The position numbers and the translations under genes are program-made. From NCBI GenBank assembly GCA_020543525.1, contig JAHYIO010000004.1:2232001-2296000 (forward strand): a stretch of 64,000 nt of DNA, given 5' to 3'. The DNA comes from Coriolopsis trogii (Eukaryota; Basidiomycota; Agaricomycetes; Polyporales; Polyporaceae). The notes beneath the pieces are model-generated. The model made no database searches. It was not told the origin of the DNA and was given only the letters and a program-made list of their open reading frames with translations. Below are positions 24,101 to 36,312 of this stretch, in pieces (position 1 is the stretch's first letter; the number at the start of each line of letters is the position of its first letter).

Positions 24101-25184
24101 GGAGTTTATGTTGTTGGCCAATATCAGTGTTGCGAGTAAGATCCAGGAGACATTCCCACAGACTGCGGTCCTTAGGTGCGTGCATCAGGGGACTTCCCAA
24201 AAGTTGCGGGGTGTCCAAAGCTCATAGTCTATAGACGGCATCTGCCTCCACCGCGAACAAATTTTGAGAAGCTGCAGGATATTCTCAAGAAGCGGAAGGG
24301 CATGACACTTGATGTTTCCAGTTCGGGGGCGTTGGCTGCGTCGCTCGACAAGTGTGTTGTGAGCATGTCTCATAGAAGGGGTCGTTCTCCGTTCTCCGCT
24401 CACCACCTTCTCTACAGGACCCTAGCGAACCTGCATTCAATACCCTTGTCCGCATCATGGCCACACGGTGCATGTTGTCGGCGGAGTATTTCTGCTCCGG
24501 GTCTGTGGCTCGGGATACTTTTGGCCATTACGGACTCGCGAGTCCCATCTACACCCACTTTACCAGCCCGATCAGACGATACGCGGGTACGCTCGACTTT
24601 CTGGTGCTTCGCTTGCGTCATCTGACCGTATCTGGTTTGTGCACGCACTAGACGTCTTAGCGCATCGCCAGCTCGCGGCTTCCATAGGGTATTCCCCTTT
24701 GCATGCCAGTCTGCATTCGAAGTCGCACGTCGAGCGTGTACTAGAAGTTGTCAACAAGCGTCATCGGATGGCCCAGATGGCGAGTAGAGCGAGTGTAGAA
24801 TTTTACGTCGGCCTCGCCTTGAAATCCCGGAGCGAGAAGGAGACGGTTGAGGAAGACGCCTTCGTCATACGAACATTTAGGAATGGTCTTGGAGTCTTCG
24901 TTTCCAGGTACGTGGATACTTATTTGCGTCAGGGCGCGGGGTGAGAACGGCATGTCGTAACTTTGCCCTACAGATTGGGAATCGAAGGGCTCGTGACTTT
25001 CAAGCGCGAGATACACTTTGACGCGGACAACTACACAATCACAGTCCCCAGTACCGGCGGCGATGTGTCAATTGCGGTCTTCGACAAGGTGAAGGTGAAG
25101 GTCGAGGTCGAGCAAGACAAGAACACCCAACGCGGACGCGTCGTGATGTTCCTTGCGGAGCCCATTGATTCGCGCAAGCTGTGA
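21183..25184 (+). CDS. DIS3: Exosome exoribonuclease DIS3/RRP44
   Basis: The catalytic subunit of the RNA exosome, with an N-terminal endonuclease (PIN) and a C-terminal 3'-5' exonuclease (RNB). Domains in order: a basic start, [16 protein letters not shown]; the Cys-rich CR3 motif [18 protein letters not shown]; the PIN domain beginning [13 protein letters not shown] and continuing [22 protein letters not shown]; cold-shock domains ([24 protein letters not shown]); the RNB active site [15 protein letters not shown] with its metal-binding Asp cluster, then HIADVSHFV and [17 protein letters not shown]; and a C-terminal S1 region ([15 protein letters not shown]). More than ten short introns interrupt it. 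The start was chosen because the first exon matches the conserved family N-terminus. Length is in the normal range for the family. Confidence 0.95.
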
Positions 25185-25850
25185 GGAGAGACGAATAACA
25201 CGCGAGGGACATGTGCGTGCAAATGTTATATACGCCGTCATACTCGTGCACTTCATATACATATTTGCGTTGAACCTTGAGCATAGGACGCGAACGGTTC
25301 GGATTCCGGACGGCCCCCGGATATACAATTTTGTATGGTGCTTCTCGCCTCGCTGGGGAATAGGGCCATGGGAATGAATTTCGCACCTTCGGGATAGAGC
25401 TGCCGTCTGCTGCTTCCGGAAGCAGAGCGCTGGCGATCTCCGAGTTGCCCCGCCGCCGAGTTGGTTGCAGTCCGCTAGCTGAGATCTGGTTTTGACAGCA
25501 AAGGCAAAGCTTGAACGGCAATTACAGGAAGCGGTGTGTTGCTATCTTTTCACTTCCTTTACATAACGATTATGCGGTGTGGGTGTCCCTCGACGCTGGA
25601 ACGTGGGGGCCAAATGGAGGAGGTCCACCAGGACAGGATGGTAGTTGAATCCAAGGAATGTTTGAATCGCATGCTTTCGTAATTCCTCTCGGCTAAACCA
25701 CGTTCCTACAGTGTGTGACTTGTGGCCCGTCATTCGAGTGCCCGTTCGGAAATGAAGTGATGGACGAGTCCTCGGGGAGCATACGTCAAGACCGTTTAAA
25801 AGGCCCAGTTAGCGAATTCGAGTCGGTCAATCCTACCCTTCCTCACCGCA
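25185..25850. other. Intergenic region upstream of the P450 gene
   Basis: About 670 bp with no supportable gene. A TTTAAAAGG sequence near 25796, about 50 bp before the P450 ATG, may serve as its TATA element. Confidence 0.45.
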
Positions 25851-28079
25851 ATGCCCATCCAAATCGACTTCCCGACTGTCGCCCTATCTTTAGCCTTCGT
25901 TCTCGTCGCAGTCATCACTCTCAATCGAAAGAGACGCTCTCTTCCACCGGGTCCGAAGGGTCTCCCCATCGTCGGCAACATCTTCGATGTCCCCAAAGAA
26001 TTCGAATGGCTGGCATACCAACGATGGGGTCGTGAATACCGTACGTCCGCCCTCTAAGTCTTGAATAGTTCGATATATTAATATCTCCTTCGGCTTGAAG
26101 GCTCCGATGTCATCTATCTCAACCTGGCAGGAACTCCCGTTGTCGTGGTCAATTCTGCTGAAGCGGCGCATGAGCTATTCGAGAAGCGATCGTCGCTGTA
26201 CTCCGACAGGTATGGAAAATGCGTATTAATACCGTTGACTGCTCTGATCGTGCACGTCCCAGGTCCCGCATGCCGATGTTGAATGAATTGTATGTCAGCA
26301 CTCAATTCCGTAATACCTCCTCTTACCGGCAGCACAGAGTCGGGTGCGATTGGCATTTCGTGTTCATGGGCTATGGTGGCGACTGGAGAGAACGTCGCCG
26401 AGTGTTCCATCAGCACTTCCATCCGACGGCCACCCTGAACTATCGCCCCAGGGAGCTCAAGGTCGCACGGGAGCTAGTCCAACGTCTTCTTGAAACACCC
26501 GAGGATTTCATGGTCCACCTTCGGCAGTACGTCTCCCAATCGCGTTTTCTTCCTTGTTGCCGTTACATTCTGATTCCCGTGGGTTAGCATGGCAGGCTCG
26601 CTCATCCTGGGCGTTGCGTACGGCATCGACGTGCAGCCCAGGGACGACCCTTACATCGCAACAGCCGAGACCGCCCTCCACGCGATGTCGATGGCTGGAA
26701 ACGCCGGGGCGTATCTCGTGGACTACATTCCCATCCGTGAGTTCGACTTCTCGACGTCCCGGGAGGAGATCAGAGAATCATGCTCCTTCCTGCAGTGAAG
26801 TACATCCCTTCCTGGTTCCCTGGCGCTACTTTCAAGCGGCAGGCTGCGGAGTGGAAGAAAGCCACCGACGCCATGGTAGAGCGCCCATACAACGCCGTCA
26901 CGAAGGCCATGGTGAGCTAGTTTGACCTGAGTCTCGTGGGTGCTATTCTCGGCCGCTCATTATCCCTACAGGCCGAAGGGAGAGCAACACCCTCTATGAT
27001 CATGTCGATGCTGAACGAACTCAACGAGAAGGACGATGAAGACAAGCAGCGCAGAGAGACTATCATTAGTGGGGTCGCTGCAGCAGCGTATACCGGTACG
27101 TGCACAAGATTGACGTGGAAGAGACGAAGACTGACACATTTTCTCTGAATAGGAGGATCTGACACGGTCGGAGTGCTTTGTTGGCGGTGCTGCGAAGGTG
27201 CTGACCGCGCTCATTAGACTGTGTCTGCATTGGGGTCGTTTTTCCTAGCCATGGTGATGTATCCCGACATACAACGCAAAGCTCAAGCGGAGATTGATCG
27301 AGTCGTCGGGCGAGACCGTCTTCCAGACTTCTCAGACGAGGACTCTATTCCTTACGTTACGGCACTCGTGAAGGAAGTGTTAAGGCGAGTATGGTGCTGT
27401 GTTCAAAGATTCTCTTGTTTCTGACAGCGGTCGTCCAGATGGCGTCCGGTTACTCCTTTAGGTACCCTGCAACATTTCGCACCATGCTACCATGCACGAC
27501 TGACGCTGTATTCTACGTCAGCTGTTCCTCACAGGCTAACCGTTGACGATGTCTATAACGGGTACCATTTGCCATCTGGTTCGATCGTTGTCGGGAATTC
27601 CTGGTCAGTATTCCTCCATGACATTGTCTATTCCACCCACTGATGAGAAATCGCCAGGGCAATCTTGCATGACGAGAAGACTTTCTTCGAACCCGATTCA
27701 TTCATACCGGAGCGCTGGCTCAACGAGCACGGCAGTCTGCGGTCGGAGATGCGTGATGCCGACCTAGCAGCCTTTGGCTTCGGGAGGAGGATCTGTCCTG
27801 GGCGTCACCTTGCAACGGCCTCGATCTGGATCGGCATTGCGTCGGTACTCTCCGCATTCGAACTGTGCAAGCCTGTCGACGAACACGGGAACACCATTGA
27901 GCCAAACGGGGAGTATACCAGCGGGCTCGTCAGGTGAGCTGTTCTCCGGATTGATCTTCGCCTGCTCCATGTTGACGACAACCGGGATAAGCTACCCGCG
28001 TACCTTCAAATGCGTCTTCAAACCACGCTCAGAATCTACACCCGGGATCATCAACGCCGCGCTTCAGGCATGCGAATGA
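25851..28079 (+). CDS. Cytochrome P450 monooxygenase
   Basis: A microsomal haem monooxygenase. An N-terminal membrane anchor (VALSLAFVLVAVITL) and basic KRR are followed by the proline hinge LPPGPKGLPIVGN. Family motifs are present in order: the C-helix WRERRRVFHQHF, the I-helix AAYTGGSDTT (oxygen binding), the K-helix ALVKEVLRWRP (ExxR), the PERW region (PDSFIPERWL) and the haem loop FGFGRRICPGRHLA with the Cys ligand. Total length is about 500 residues, normal for the family. It resembles the large basidiomycete P450 groups often labelled O-methylsterigmatocystin oxidoreductase-like, but the substrate cannot be inferred: no biosynthetic cluster surrounds it, since its neighbours are DIS3 and a WD40 gene. 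Confidence 0.93.
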
Positions 28080-28328
28080 ACGGTAACACTACACTTTTTG
28101 ACCAACGGCCCACTGCCTACTTCTACCCTTTCCATTGCTGTCGCTGTCATCAGCTATTGTTCTCGTGTGCCATTGCTTTCGTTTCCAACTGTTGTACAAC
28201 AGCGCTCTCGAGTCGTATACTGTCGTTAGCTTTGTCGGCTCGATTTTGCCTCCTTCGATACATACTCGTACGACTGCGAGTCATCCTTCCTGTTTACCAT
28301 CAACACCTGAACTATGCAATCGTCATCC

Positions 28329-30241
28329 TCAAACACCGTGATTGAATCTCCATAGCTTCACTGTCGAATCCAACGCGACTGGTCGTCGCCGTTGTAGGTT
28401 TCGAAGTACTTCATCCGTGTTCCGCCGATTACCCGACGGTGCATCCGGCTCAACTTCGCTGGTCTCATCCTCGGAGCCCGTATCAGATGACGAATCGGAA
28501 GCAGTCGTGGCCGGCTTTTTGATGTGCTCAAAGTGACGGGAGCCCGAGACCGAGAGGAGCAGCGGTCGAAGGGGGTGAAAGGCGACAGAGCCGACAGCAT
28601 CTAACCGGCCGTCCAGTCAACGAGGCAAATCACAGGACAGGGCTGAATCAGCGACAGTGGGGCACTGACCATGATGCGCGCCGTACTGCATGGTGGGCGT
28701 GCGGCACGGCGTCGAGCCTGCGTAGCCCGAGGGTGTGTTCTCACCGCCAACCGCATCCGCTTGCGCAGTGAGATCGAAGACGGAAATGCCGCCGTCCTGA
28801 CCACATCCACGCGTGTGCGTGCGTGCCGGGTCAATAGGCCGTGTGAGCGGTCGAAGTTAGGGGTGACTAACCTCGTCCCCCACGGCGAGCCATTTCCCGC
28901 CATAATCGACGTCGAACCGAAGTCGTTGGTTCGTGGACGTCCGCCGAGCCCGCCCGGTGATCGGGTGCGTGTTGGACGTGGTGAGGATCTCGACCGGCCG
29001 GCTCACATCGCTTCGAAGATCCCAGCAGTAAATGGGCTCCACGCGACGGAAGGAAGCGTAGAGTAGATAGGGTCTGGCGGGATTGAACATCAACTGGTGA
29101 CACTTCTCAGGCTCCGGACGCTTATCGGAGGAGCACGGTATGGACACACCTGCGACACACTGGCGCGAACACCATAGCCCGCTCCACCACCCTCACCTTC
29201 CGCTCCAAGAAACATGAGAGGGGCCTGCCCAGTTGCCTCGGAGAAGATGGCAATGTTGGATGAAGAAGGCGAGGAGGGGCTGAACGAACCCGCTGCGAAG
29301 AGGTCCGATGACACGTCTGGTGCGAACGCAAGCGTCGATATGATTCCTGCCGATAAGCATCGAGCTGAGTGTGCAACATTTCACAGGCCAAATGAGGGCG
29401 AGAAAATGCAACCTTTGAGACCATCCCTGCTCTTCTTCGAAGGCGTGGTGTGCAGACGCGTGCCTTCCCCCGGGCGGTGGACATCGAAGACTTCGATGGC
29501 GTCCTCAAAACCGCAATATAGCCTAACGCCACACAGGCACATGTTACGTATATGTATAATGAGACCGGAGAGGACACGATCGGCGCACCTATTTGCCCCG
29601 ATGTTGAATGCGAGACTGTGAGGAGCTACTTGACGTTCGCGATGATCCACGATTCGATACGACGCGCGCAGCTTTGACACGAGGTATTAGCGTGGGCCGT
29701 CCGAGAATAGCCTGCGGTAGAAATAGAAGAGCGCACCCTTCCATCAGATGCGTCGAGCAGCTTTACGGGGCATTCGCGCACAGAGGCTACGAAGCAGAGC
29801 GACGCCGGGTCCCGTACGGTTGCGCTTGGGTACCACGCGAAATCAAGGATGGGAGAGGGTTGTGCCAGGATCTTTGGAAAAGAAGGGGCGAGCGTGGCAT
29901 CTAGAGAAACACCGAGGAGTTCTGAGGGGCTAGGATTTTGTTGGGGATCGCTGGTACCAAGACAAAGGTTCACGAGAACTCACAGTTGTATGAATCTGAA
30001 TGATGTGTCTTCACACTGGGAAAGTGCCAGTGACCCGTCGGGGCACCTGTACAGTTCGAACATGTTTATGAGAACCCATGCGACGAATTTCACGACACAA
30101 GCACCATTTCGCCGCGCGCGAGAACACTGTCGGGTCACCGAGGGCACCTGTGTTCAACTGGTGGGCTTCTTGCGGTTGACTTGTCATATCATACGTGGGC
30201 GGAGACCACATAGGCACATCGGACATTTCGTCAGTATTCAT
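28329..30241 (-). CDS. WRAP53/TCAB1-like WD40 protein
   Basis: In animals WRAP53/TCAB1 carries telomerase and small Cajal-body RNAs; the role in fungi is less established. The frame starts MNTDEMSDVPMWSPP and reads GALGDPTVFSRAAKWCPDGSLALSQCEDTSFRFIQL (given here in outline), a first WD blade typical of the family. It continues with SPILDFAWYPSATVRDP, ASYRIVDHRERQVAPHSLAFN, YCGFEDAIEVFDVHRPGEGT, YASFRRVEPIYCWDLR, FDVDYGGKWLAVGDE and GSVAFHPLRPLLLSVSGSR. The C-terminal region has an acidic Ser/Asp stretch and ends DSTVKLWRFNHGV. Exons were joined by splice signals. An upstream in-frame Met is possible, so the start is less certain than the rest. It shares a divergent promoter with CSN3. Confidence 0.85.
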
Positions 30242-30832
30242 TGGAAGTGATAACTGGGAAAAATGAGTGTCCTGTTCAACTTTCACCTCATGACGCAGGT
30301 ACTCACGGTGACTTGGGACAATGCATTGACTATATTGGGGTCTACAGGGCAAAAGACTTCTGCTCAAGGCAGCTACATAAGCCATGTCAGTTAGCATATT
30401 AGAGTCATGGTCTCCAGAGGGCTTCGTCGGATGAGTTGCGATTTGCAGTTGACGCACCTGAAGTCAGTGGTATCGTGGAAGTTTTCAAGTTCCCGGGCAG
30501 TAGGACTAAGGGATTCGCTGATTACTACCCCATATAGCCGCTTCGGGATGTGTTACCTAAATTTACTGCGAGGAGGATTCAGCGCTTGACTTTTAGAAGA
30601 CGTCTAGGAGTGTTGCACGACCGCTATTAAGTTGACACAAACCTCAACTGTATAGTCCCATGTCAGCCAAGAATGGTAATTCAAGCGCCGGACATCCCGA
30701 AGGAATTTGAGATAAGATAAGATATTGCGCCCGCGTCTATCTTTCCAGCCGCATACGCCGGCGTCAAAGGACATACGCGTTCTACTTGCGATCGACCACG
30801 GCCTAACGCATCTCTCCCAACCCTCCTTGAAC
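30242..30832. other. Divergent promoter region between the WRAP53-like gene and CSN3
   Basis: About 590 bp between outward-reading genes. Short open frames only; no supportable gene. Confidence 0.5.
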
Positions 30833-33097
30833 ATGCACGTTGGTTCTTCTGCACAGGGTCTTGCGAGCTTGGATGATGTCTTGACTCACGTGACAACAAC
30901 TACGAATCCGTCAAGTCTCAACTTGTATCTCAAATCGTTCGCACCAAAGGAAGTGAGGGACTCTATTCTCGCGAGCCTCCTGGGTAGTGGACAGGATCCT
31001 CTGACAGTGCTGGATCCTGAGAGGAACACACTGGGATACCTATACATTCTGTACGTATCATTGTATCAGCGATAAAGACCGCCCATGAATCCCGCCACAG
31101 CTCCGCACGATTGCACTCAACAAATGCTCCCAACCCTTCGCTTGCGGCGATTGAAGCCTTCTGCAGCAGGTTCGACCCGCAGCACGCTCGCTTGGCACCA
31201 GACCGGGGTACGAACATGCATATTTGCTTTCATCCTTGCATTCAGTGGCGCTGATTCCTTCCAAGTGACTCTCCTTGCACGAGGGATTGTACGGTTGGCT
31301 GATGCATCACACAACGTAAGCACTTCTCAGCTTCCATCTCATGCCTGAACGTCCTCTGGCTCCCAATCCGCAAGGTGCCATCGCCTTTCCATGGACATAC
31401 CCTGGGCAGGAGGAGACAGGTCGCGACGTGCCCTCTCGAGCGCGATATGTTGATCCTGAGGTAGATGCTGAACGCTACATCCTCGCTATTCCCGTCGACT
31501 CGTTGGCGCATGTCGGTGTGTCCAAGAGTTCATGTGCTATTTGAGATGGTGCAGGGTTGGAACATGCCAGGCTTCGCGGTCACTGTCCGATTGTCCATCC
31601 GCGGGAGTTTATATCTGCCCTTTGCACTATTGCTCCGTGACCGACACTAGCGATACGTTTATGAGTTCATCGCATATGTCGCAGTTTTGGTGATGTGTGT
31701 TTTCCGCCCCTTGGTATCTAGCCAGCATTCCGCACATTCATCAGACGGAGGTCTGCGGGTATACAACTGATATGCATTCGTTTCGCAGCCCAAATACGCT
31801 CTTGCCCCCATGTATACTCTTGTCACGCGATACCCGCCACATCTCTCCTATCTGACCACGCTGCACTCTATATTCCTCAAGGTAAGCTTATGAGACGTCC
31901 CTCCGTCTTTGGAAATGCCGAGTGCTGAGCACAACCCGTAGTTGTGTGTGTCTACTGGCCACTTCACAACCGCGCTACCGGTCTTGTCTGTACCCATTAG
32001 TCAGATCGAGACTTCTCTCTCCGACCTCCACTACAATGACAACCTCATCTACCACTATGCGGGCGGCATGGCCTACGCCGCACTCAAGGAGTGGCGCAAA
32101 GCCGAGGAGTTCTTCGAGATCTGTGTCAGCGCGCCTGCGCAGATGCCCGCGGCCCTGCAAGTCGAAGCGTACAAAAAGCTCGTGCTCGTGCAGCTGATTC
32201 TGTATGGCGAGGTGCGCAATCACAGGCATCGGAATATCACACCTGATGCTGACGGTGATATGGTTCAGGCTATACCACCACCGAAGTACACCCTGCCCGC
32301 GATCCAGCGGATATTCAAGAACTCGGCGTACAGCAACTTTGTGAAGGCCTATCCGGCGCAGATCAGCCAGCTCCGTGACGCCGCCAACAAGGACCAGGAT
32401 GTATACCAACAGGTAAGCTGGGGCGTCATGACCGCGTGCATCAACGCTCACCCCATCCCGCGCTCTTCAACAGGAACGCAACCTTGGGCTGATCAACCAG
32501 GCGATCGACCGAGCTCCTGTATGGCTGATCAAGAAGCTGACCGCTACGTACCTCACGCTCGGGCTGGAGGACATCCGCAAGGAGGTGGGCATTGATAGCG
32601 CGGAAGAGGTCAGGGAGATTATCATGTCGATGGTGAGTCGCTGCAGCAGTCGTCTCCTTCCTCGTCCGTTCCCTCGTAGCTGATCGTGAGCGATCTGCGT
32701 CGGTTAGATCGACTCGGGGGAGATCAACGCAAGCATCTCTGCCGACGGAACGGTGACGTTCGCGGATTCGGTCCCGCAGTTCTCGAAGGAGGAGCTGGAC
32801 AGGATGCTTGTGGAAGCGCAAGCGACGAGCCGGGAGCTGCTTGAGGTCGAGAGGCAAGTCAATACGAGCAAGGAGTACTTGACCAAGGTACGTGGTGACG
32901 CATGTGCGGTCGTAGGTGCTCTGGCTCATGTCGACTGGCAGGCGATGAAGCACAAGGACGACAGCCCGTGGGGCGCAGACGACGAGTACTCGGGCGGAAT
33001 GGGGATGATGGGCATGGGCATGGGTGGTATGATGGGCATGGGGATGGGGATGCATATGGGGGGACATGGGTGGGCAGAGGATGTCGGTTTCGCGTGA
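30833..33097 (+). CDS. CSN3: COP9 signalosome subunit 3
   Basis: A PCI-domain subunit of the COP9 signalosome, which removes NEDD8 from cullins and so regulates SCF ligases. Readable blocks are SLDDVLTHVTTTTNPSSLNL, NPSLAAIEAFCSRFDPQH, KYALAPMYTLVTRYPPHLSYL, HYNDNLIYHYAGGMAYAALK, AYKKLVLVQLILYGE, and in the PCI region NLGLINQAIDRAPVWLIKKL, TYLTLGLEDIRKEVG and MIDSGEINASISADGTVTF. The C-terminal end is odd: about 25 residues almost purely Gly and Met (GGMGMMGMGMGG...) with two His. The intron at 31316-31788 is 473 nt, far longer than the others. The start at MHVGSSAQGL fits the following conserved text; upstream in-frame codons have no support. Confidence 0.88.
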
Positions 33098-34058
33098 TGA
33101 GTGTCCGAAGTCTGAGAGCACTGGCGTGAGTGTTGTTGCGGCAGCTGCTAGAGCCTGTTGATGTAGCAATATGTGTACCGATGATTCGTTTGATTTCCTC
33201 TTTGTACATTCACGCCCAGAACAACGACGCTCGCGTGTGCGAGGCTTCACTTCTCTCGTGTGTTGGGTTCCTTATCTTATGCGACGCCCTCCACGATCTC
33301 ACTAACATCCACCGCGCTGGGATTGCTCAGTTCCCCTGGGGTAGCGTACGGTCTAAGTGCTGTTGCCAAGGAACGAAGTGAGTAACATCAGAAGAGCGTG
33401 CTGCATCTTTATCCTCTCCTCTTCTTTCGTCGTCCCCTCGACGACGTGTAGTGTCTTCGCCGTGCGGGCTGCGACTTCCAATGTCGTGGGGGTCACGTTG
33501 ATCGCCATATAAGGCAAGTCTCTTCCAGAGCGTTTGTGGCCGATGCCATTTGTAATTGCGCATGCCATCTCCGCCCTTTCCCTACCGCACGACACGGGTG
33601 CTGTTGGACGACCGCCTGAGGAGGACGAACGGTTGCTGGCGAGCAAGACCTGCAGAACGAGGAGCTCGAGGAGCAAGTTGTGCAGGAATGTGCGCAGGCC
33701 GGACGGTGGAAATCACGCGGCAGTATCGGCAGTAGTTTGACTGTTGAGGTTGGCCGTCGCGCGCCGTGTCTCTCTTGAACCTCTCTCACGACGACACGAC
33801 TGTCGACGGACGTCCCGCGCCCTCCGCTGCACGACTGTGGTTGGAGTCTGCATCCAGTCTGCGTCGAGTCTGCATCCTGCCGGCCACAAGGTTGCACAAG
33901 ATCTCCGGAATCTCGTTTGTTGTACGCCTCAGAACCGCCCAGACCGCCCGCCGGCGTTTAGACGCAGACAGTGACGCAGCGAGCCATCCGACGCGGTGTC
34001 CGTCGAGGGACAGCATAAACCATCGAATTCGTGTCCGCCGTACGCCTTGACGAGCAGG
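33098..34058. other. Intergenic region, no gene seen
   Basis: Nearly 1 kb between two plus-strand genes. Open frames on both strands are short and lack motifs or splice partners. Confidence 0.45.
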
Positions 34059-36312
34059 ATGCACCATCGAGCCCACCCAGGCCGAGGGCTGAGCTCGTCG
34101 TCTTCGTCTTCTGCTCCTGCCACCCGGACCCTGAATGTCTTCAACCCGAAAATCCTCGACGCGAGCATCCGCGACGTGACATCCGGCCTCTCTGACGAGC
34201 AAAAGGCTGACGTGCTCCTCTATGCGATGGGCCATCTAGAGCCTGACCGGTCGGTGGCTGCTTTGCTATCCGCCCCGTACCCCCTTGTCTGATATCTCGT
34301 CTCTTGCATGCGATGTACTTACTTATAACTACTACTCGCCGCCCTGTGGCAGCTCGAGAACGCTCATAGAAAACGCCGTGCAGTCATGCCTCTCGATATC
34401 CAGACTGTCGCCCCCGAACGCAGCAAAGGCGCGCCTGATGCGGGCAAAGGCCAGGCTTGCGGCTGGACTGCACGTCGGCGCGCACCAAGGTCGGTCCAGG
34501 TCGTTCTAGGCGGCTCCGTGCGCCCTTTTCTCACCGAGCTCTGCCTCCTCGTCCTTCATTTACAGATATCCTCGCAGCGCTGGAATTACAGCCGGAGAAC
34601 CCAGAAGCGTCCACACTCATGGCCCAGCATGTCGTGAATCCGGGAAAGGTGCGCGCCAGGACGGAGGGTCGCTACAGTTGCTTCTTCCCATTGCCCCGCT
34701 CATGCCCCACTCGCAGCGACATCAGCCCCATACCACCCCGGGGTTCTCGACAGAAATATGGCGGGAGATCGCGCTCTGGTTGCCCCCGAGGGATCTCAAG
34801 TCGCTCTTGCGCGTACCGCATGTCTTGTCGAGGATCGCAAGCGAGCTGCTGTTCCAGAGAGTCGACCTGCATCTCGGTGGGTTGGCAACGGGCTTTCGTT
34901 ATTGCGGGGTAGTTGATGCTGATCTCCTGCTGCCGTCACCTCGCTCTTCCCGTCCACTTATATAGCGTCTGAAAAACGAGAGTCTCAACGCAGTGCGGAC
35001 ATCCTCACGCGAATCATCACCGATGCGACCTTTGCGAGCCACATCAGGACTCTGCGCGTATTCGTGTCCGAGCGGGAGAATTTCCCGATCACCTTCCAGA
35101 CCGGGATGCTGTCCAACGCCCTCCCGAAGCTCACGAACCTGAGGAACGTTCACTGCGCGATGCGGTGGAAGGACATGTTCTCCTTCCTTCGAGTCCTGGA
35201 GACGATCAGCCATCGCCTCACCGGGTTGTCGCTCGTGTATGTATTACCGGCCATCCCTGAGTCGAAGCAGGGGCTCTGCTGACATCCGCTACCCCAGACC
35301 TTCGGACGGGACGGGGGAGTTACGCTTCCCTCGCTTCAAGCACGTCATGCAGTTCTCGTACCACTCGTCTGGCGGTACCGCAACGCAAGTGTACGACTTC
35401 ATGGTCCAAAACAAGCCCTCGATCCGCTACCTCTCGCTGCACAACCCGAACTGGAGCTTCCCGAGCGAGGGCATCTCCATCCGCAACTTAACAAACCTCG
35501 ACTTCCAGGGCACCTTCCCCGCGGACTCCCGCGCCTTCGCCCAGATCCTCTCGGACGGGCACCAGCTCGAGAGCCTCCGGCTGGAGTGCATCCTCGAGTG
35601 CACGGCGTCAACGCAGTTCCGGGAGTTCGCGAAAGCGCTCCCGTTCCTCCACCACTTTGCGTTCTCGCTCATGGGCTACCGCGTGAACGACCACGACCTG
35701 TTCCCCGCGATCTCCGAGTTCCTGCGCGGCCGGACGGCGCTGCGGAGCCTGCAGCTGACGGTGCCGAGCGCGGACTGGGCGCTGAAGCGGCTGGGGTACG
35801 ACGCGACGGTGTGGGGTGTGCTGCCGTCGTTGACGAACTTGCGGAGCTTGACGGCGACGCTGCCGAAGGACGTCGCTGCCCCGGTGGCGATGTGGTTAGT
35901 GCCGCGCGGGGTGCAGGCCTTGTCCCTGCAGGCGCTCGCGCCCGTCAACACCCTCGAGTTTGTTTCGGTGCGTACCTCGTCGACCTGATCCGCGGCGTCG
36001 TGCGTTTGGTGTCGTTGCTGACCGCTTTTTGCCCGCTGCTAGCAATTACGTGCGGGGCTGCCGCCGCAGCTGCGGTACATCGGCCTGTCGCACTTCCCGA
36101 TCGAGGACAAGACGACGGTGATCGAGCAGGGGTTTCCCATGGTGCGCGTCGCACGCGTGGACGACGAGTATTACACTGTCACCAAGCTTGCGGACGGGAA
36201 GGTGGAGCTCGAGGAGTGGCCGAAAGGGAGGACGCAGTACAACGCTCGGGACTGGCTCGAGTGCTTTGGGTGCGTCGAGGCCGAGTGGCGGGACTCGACG
36301 CAATTCCTGTAA
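34059..36312 (+). CDS. F-box protein with N-terminal helical (TPR-like) region and LRR-like C-terminus
   Basis: Probably an SCF ubiquitin-ligase adaptor. The N-terminal exons read KILDASIRDVTSGLSDEQKA, then AKARLMRAKARLAAGLHVGA and DILAALELQPENPEASTLMA, a helical repeat resembling TPR units. The F-box follows in the next exon: FSTEIWREIALWLPPRDLKS then LLRVPHVLSRIASELLFQRV. The C-terminal half has LRR-like text (LPKLTNLRNVHCAM, IRNLTNLDFQGTFP, LPSLTNLRSLTATL, ALAPVNTLEFVS). The last exon ends EAEWRDSTQFL. Intron joins at 34251 and 34490 keep the frame between the TPR and F-box parts, so I read them as one gene. It is not close in sequence to the other two F-box genes here. Confidence 0.8.

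Noticed and set aside
32441..33250. 269-codon minus-strand open frame
   Set aside because: Antisense shadow of the PCI region and Gly/Met tail of CSN3; His/Pro-rich composition comes from the complementary repeat.
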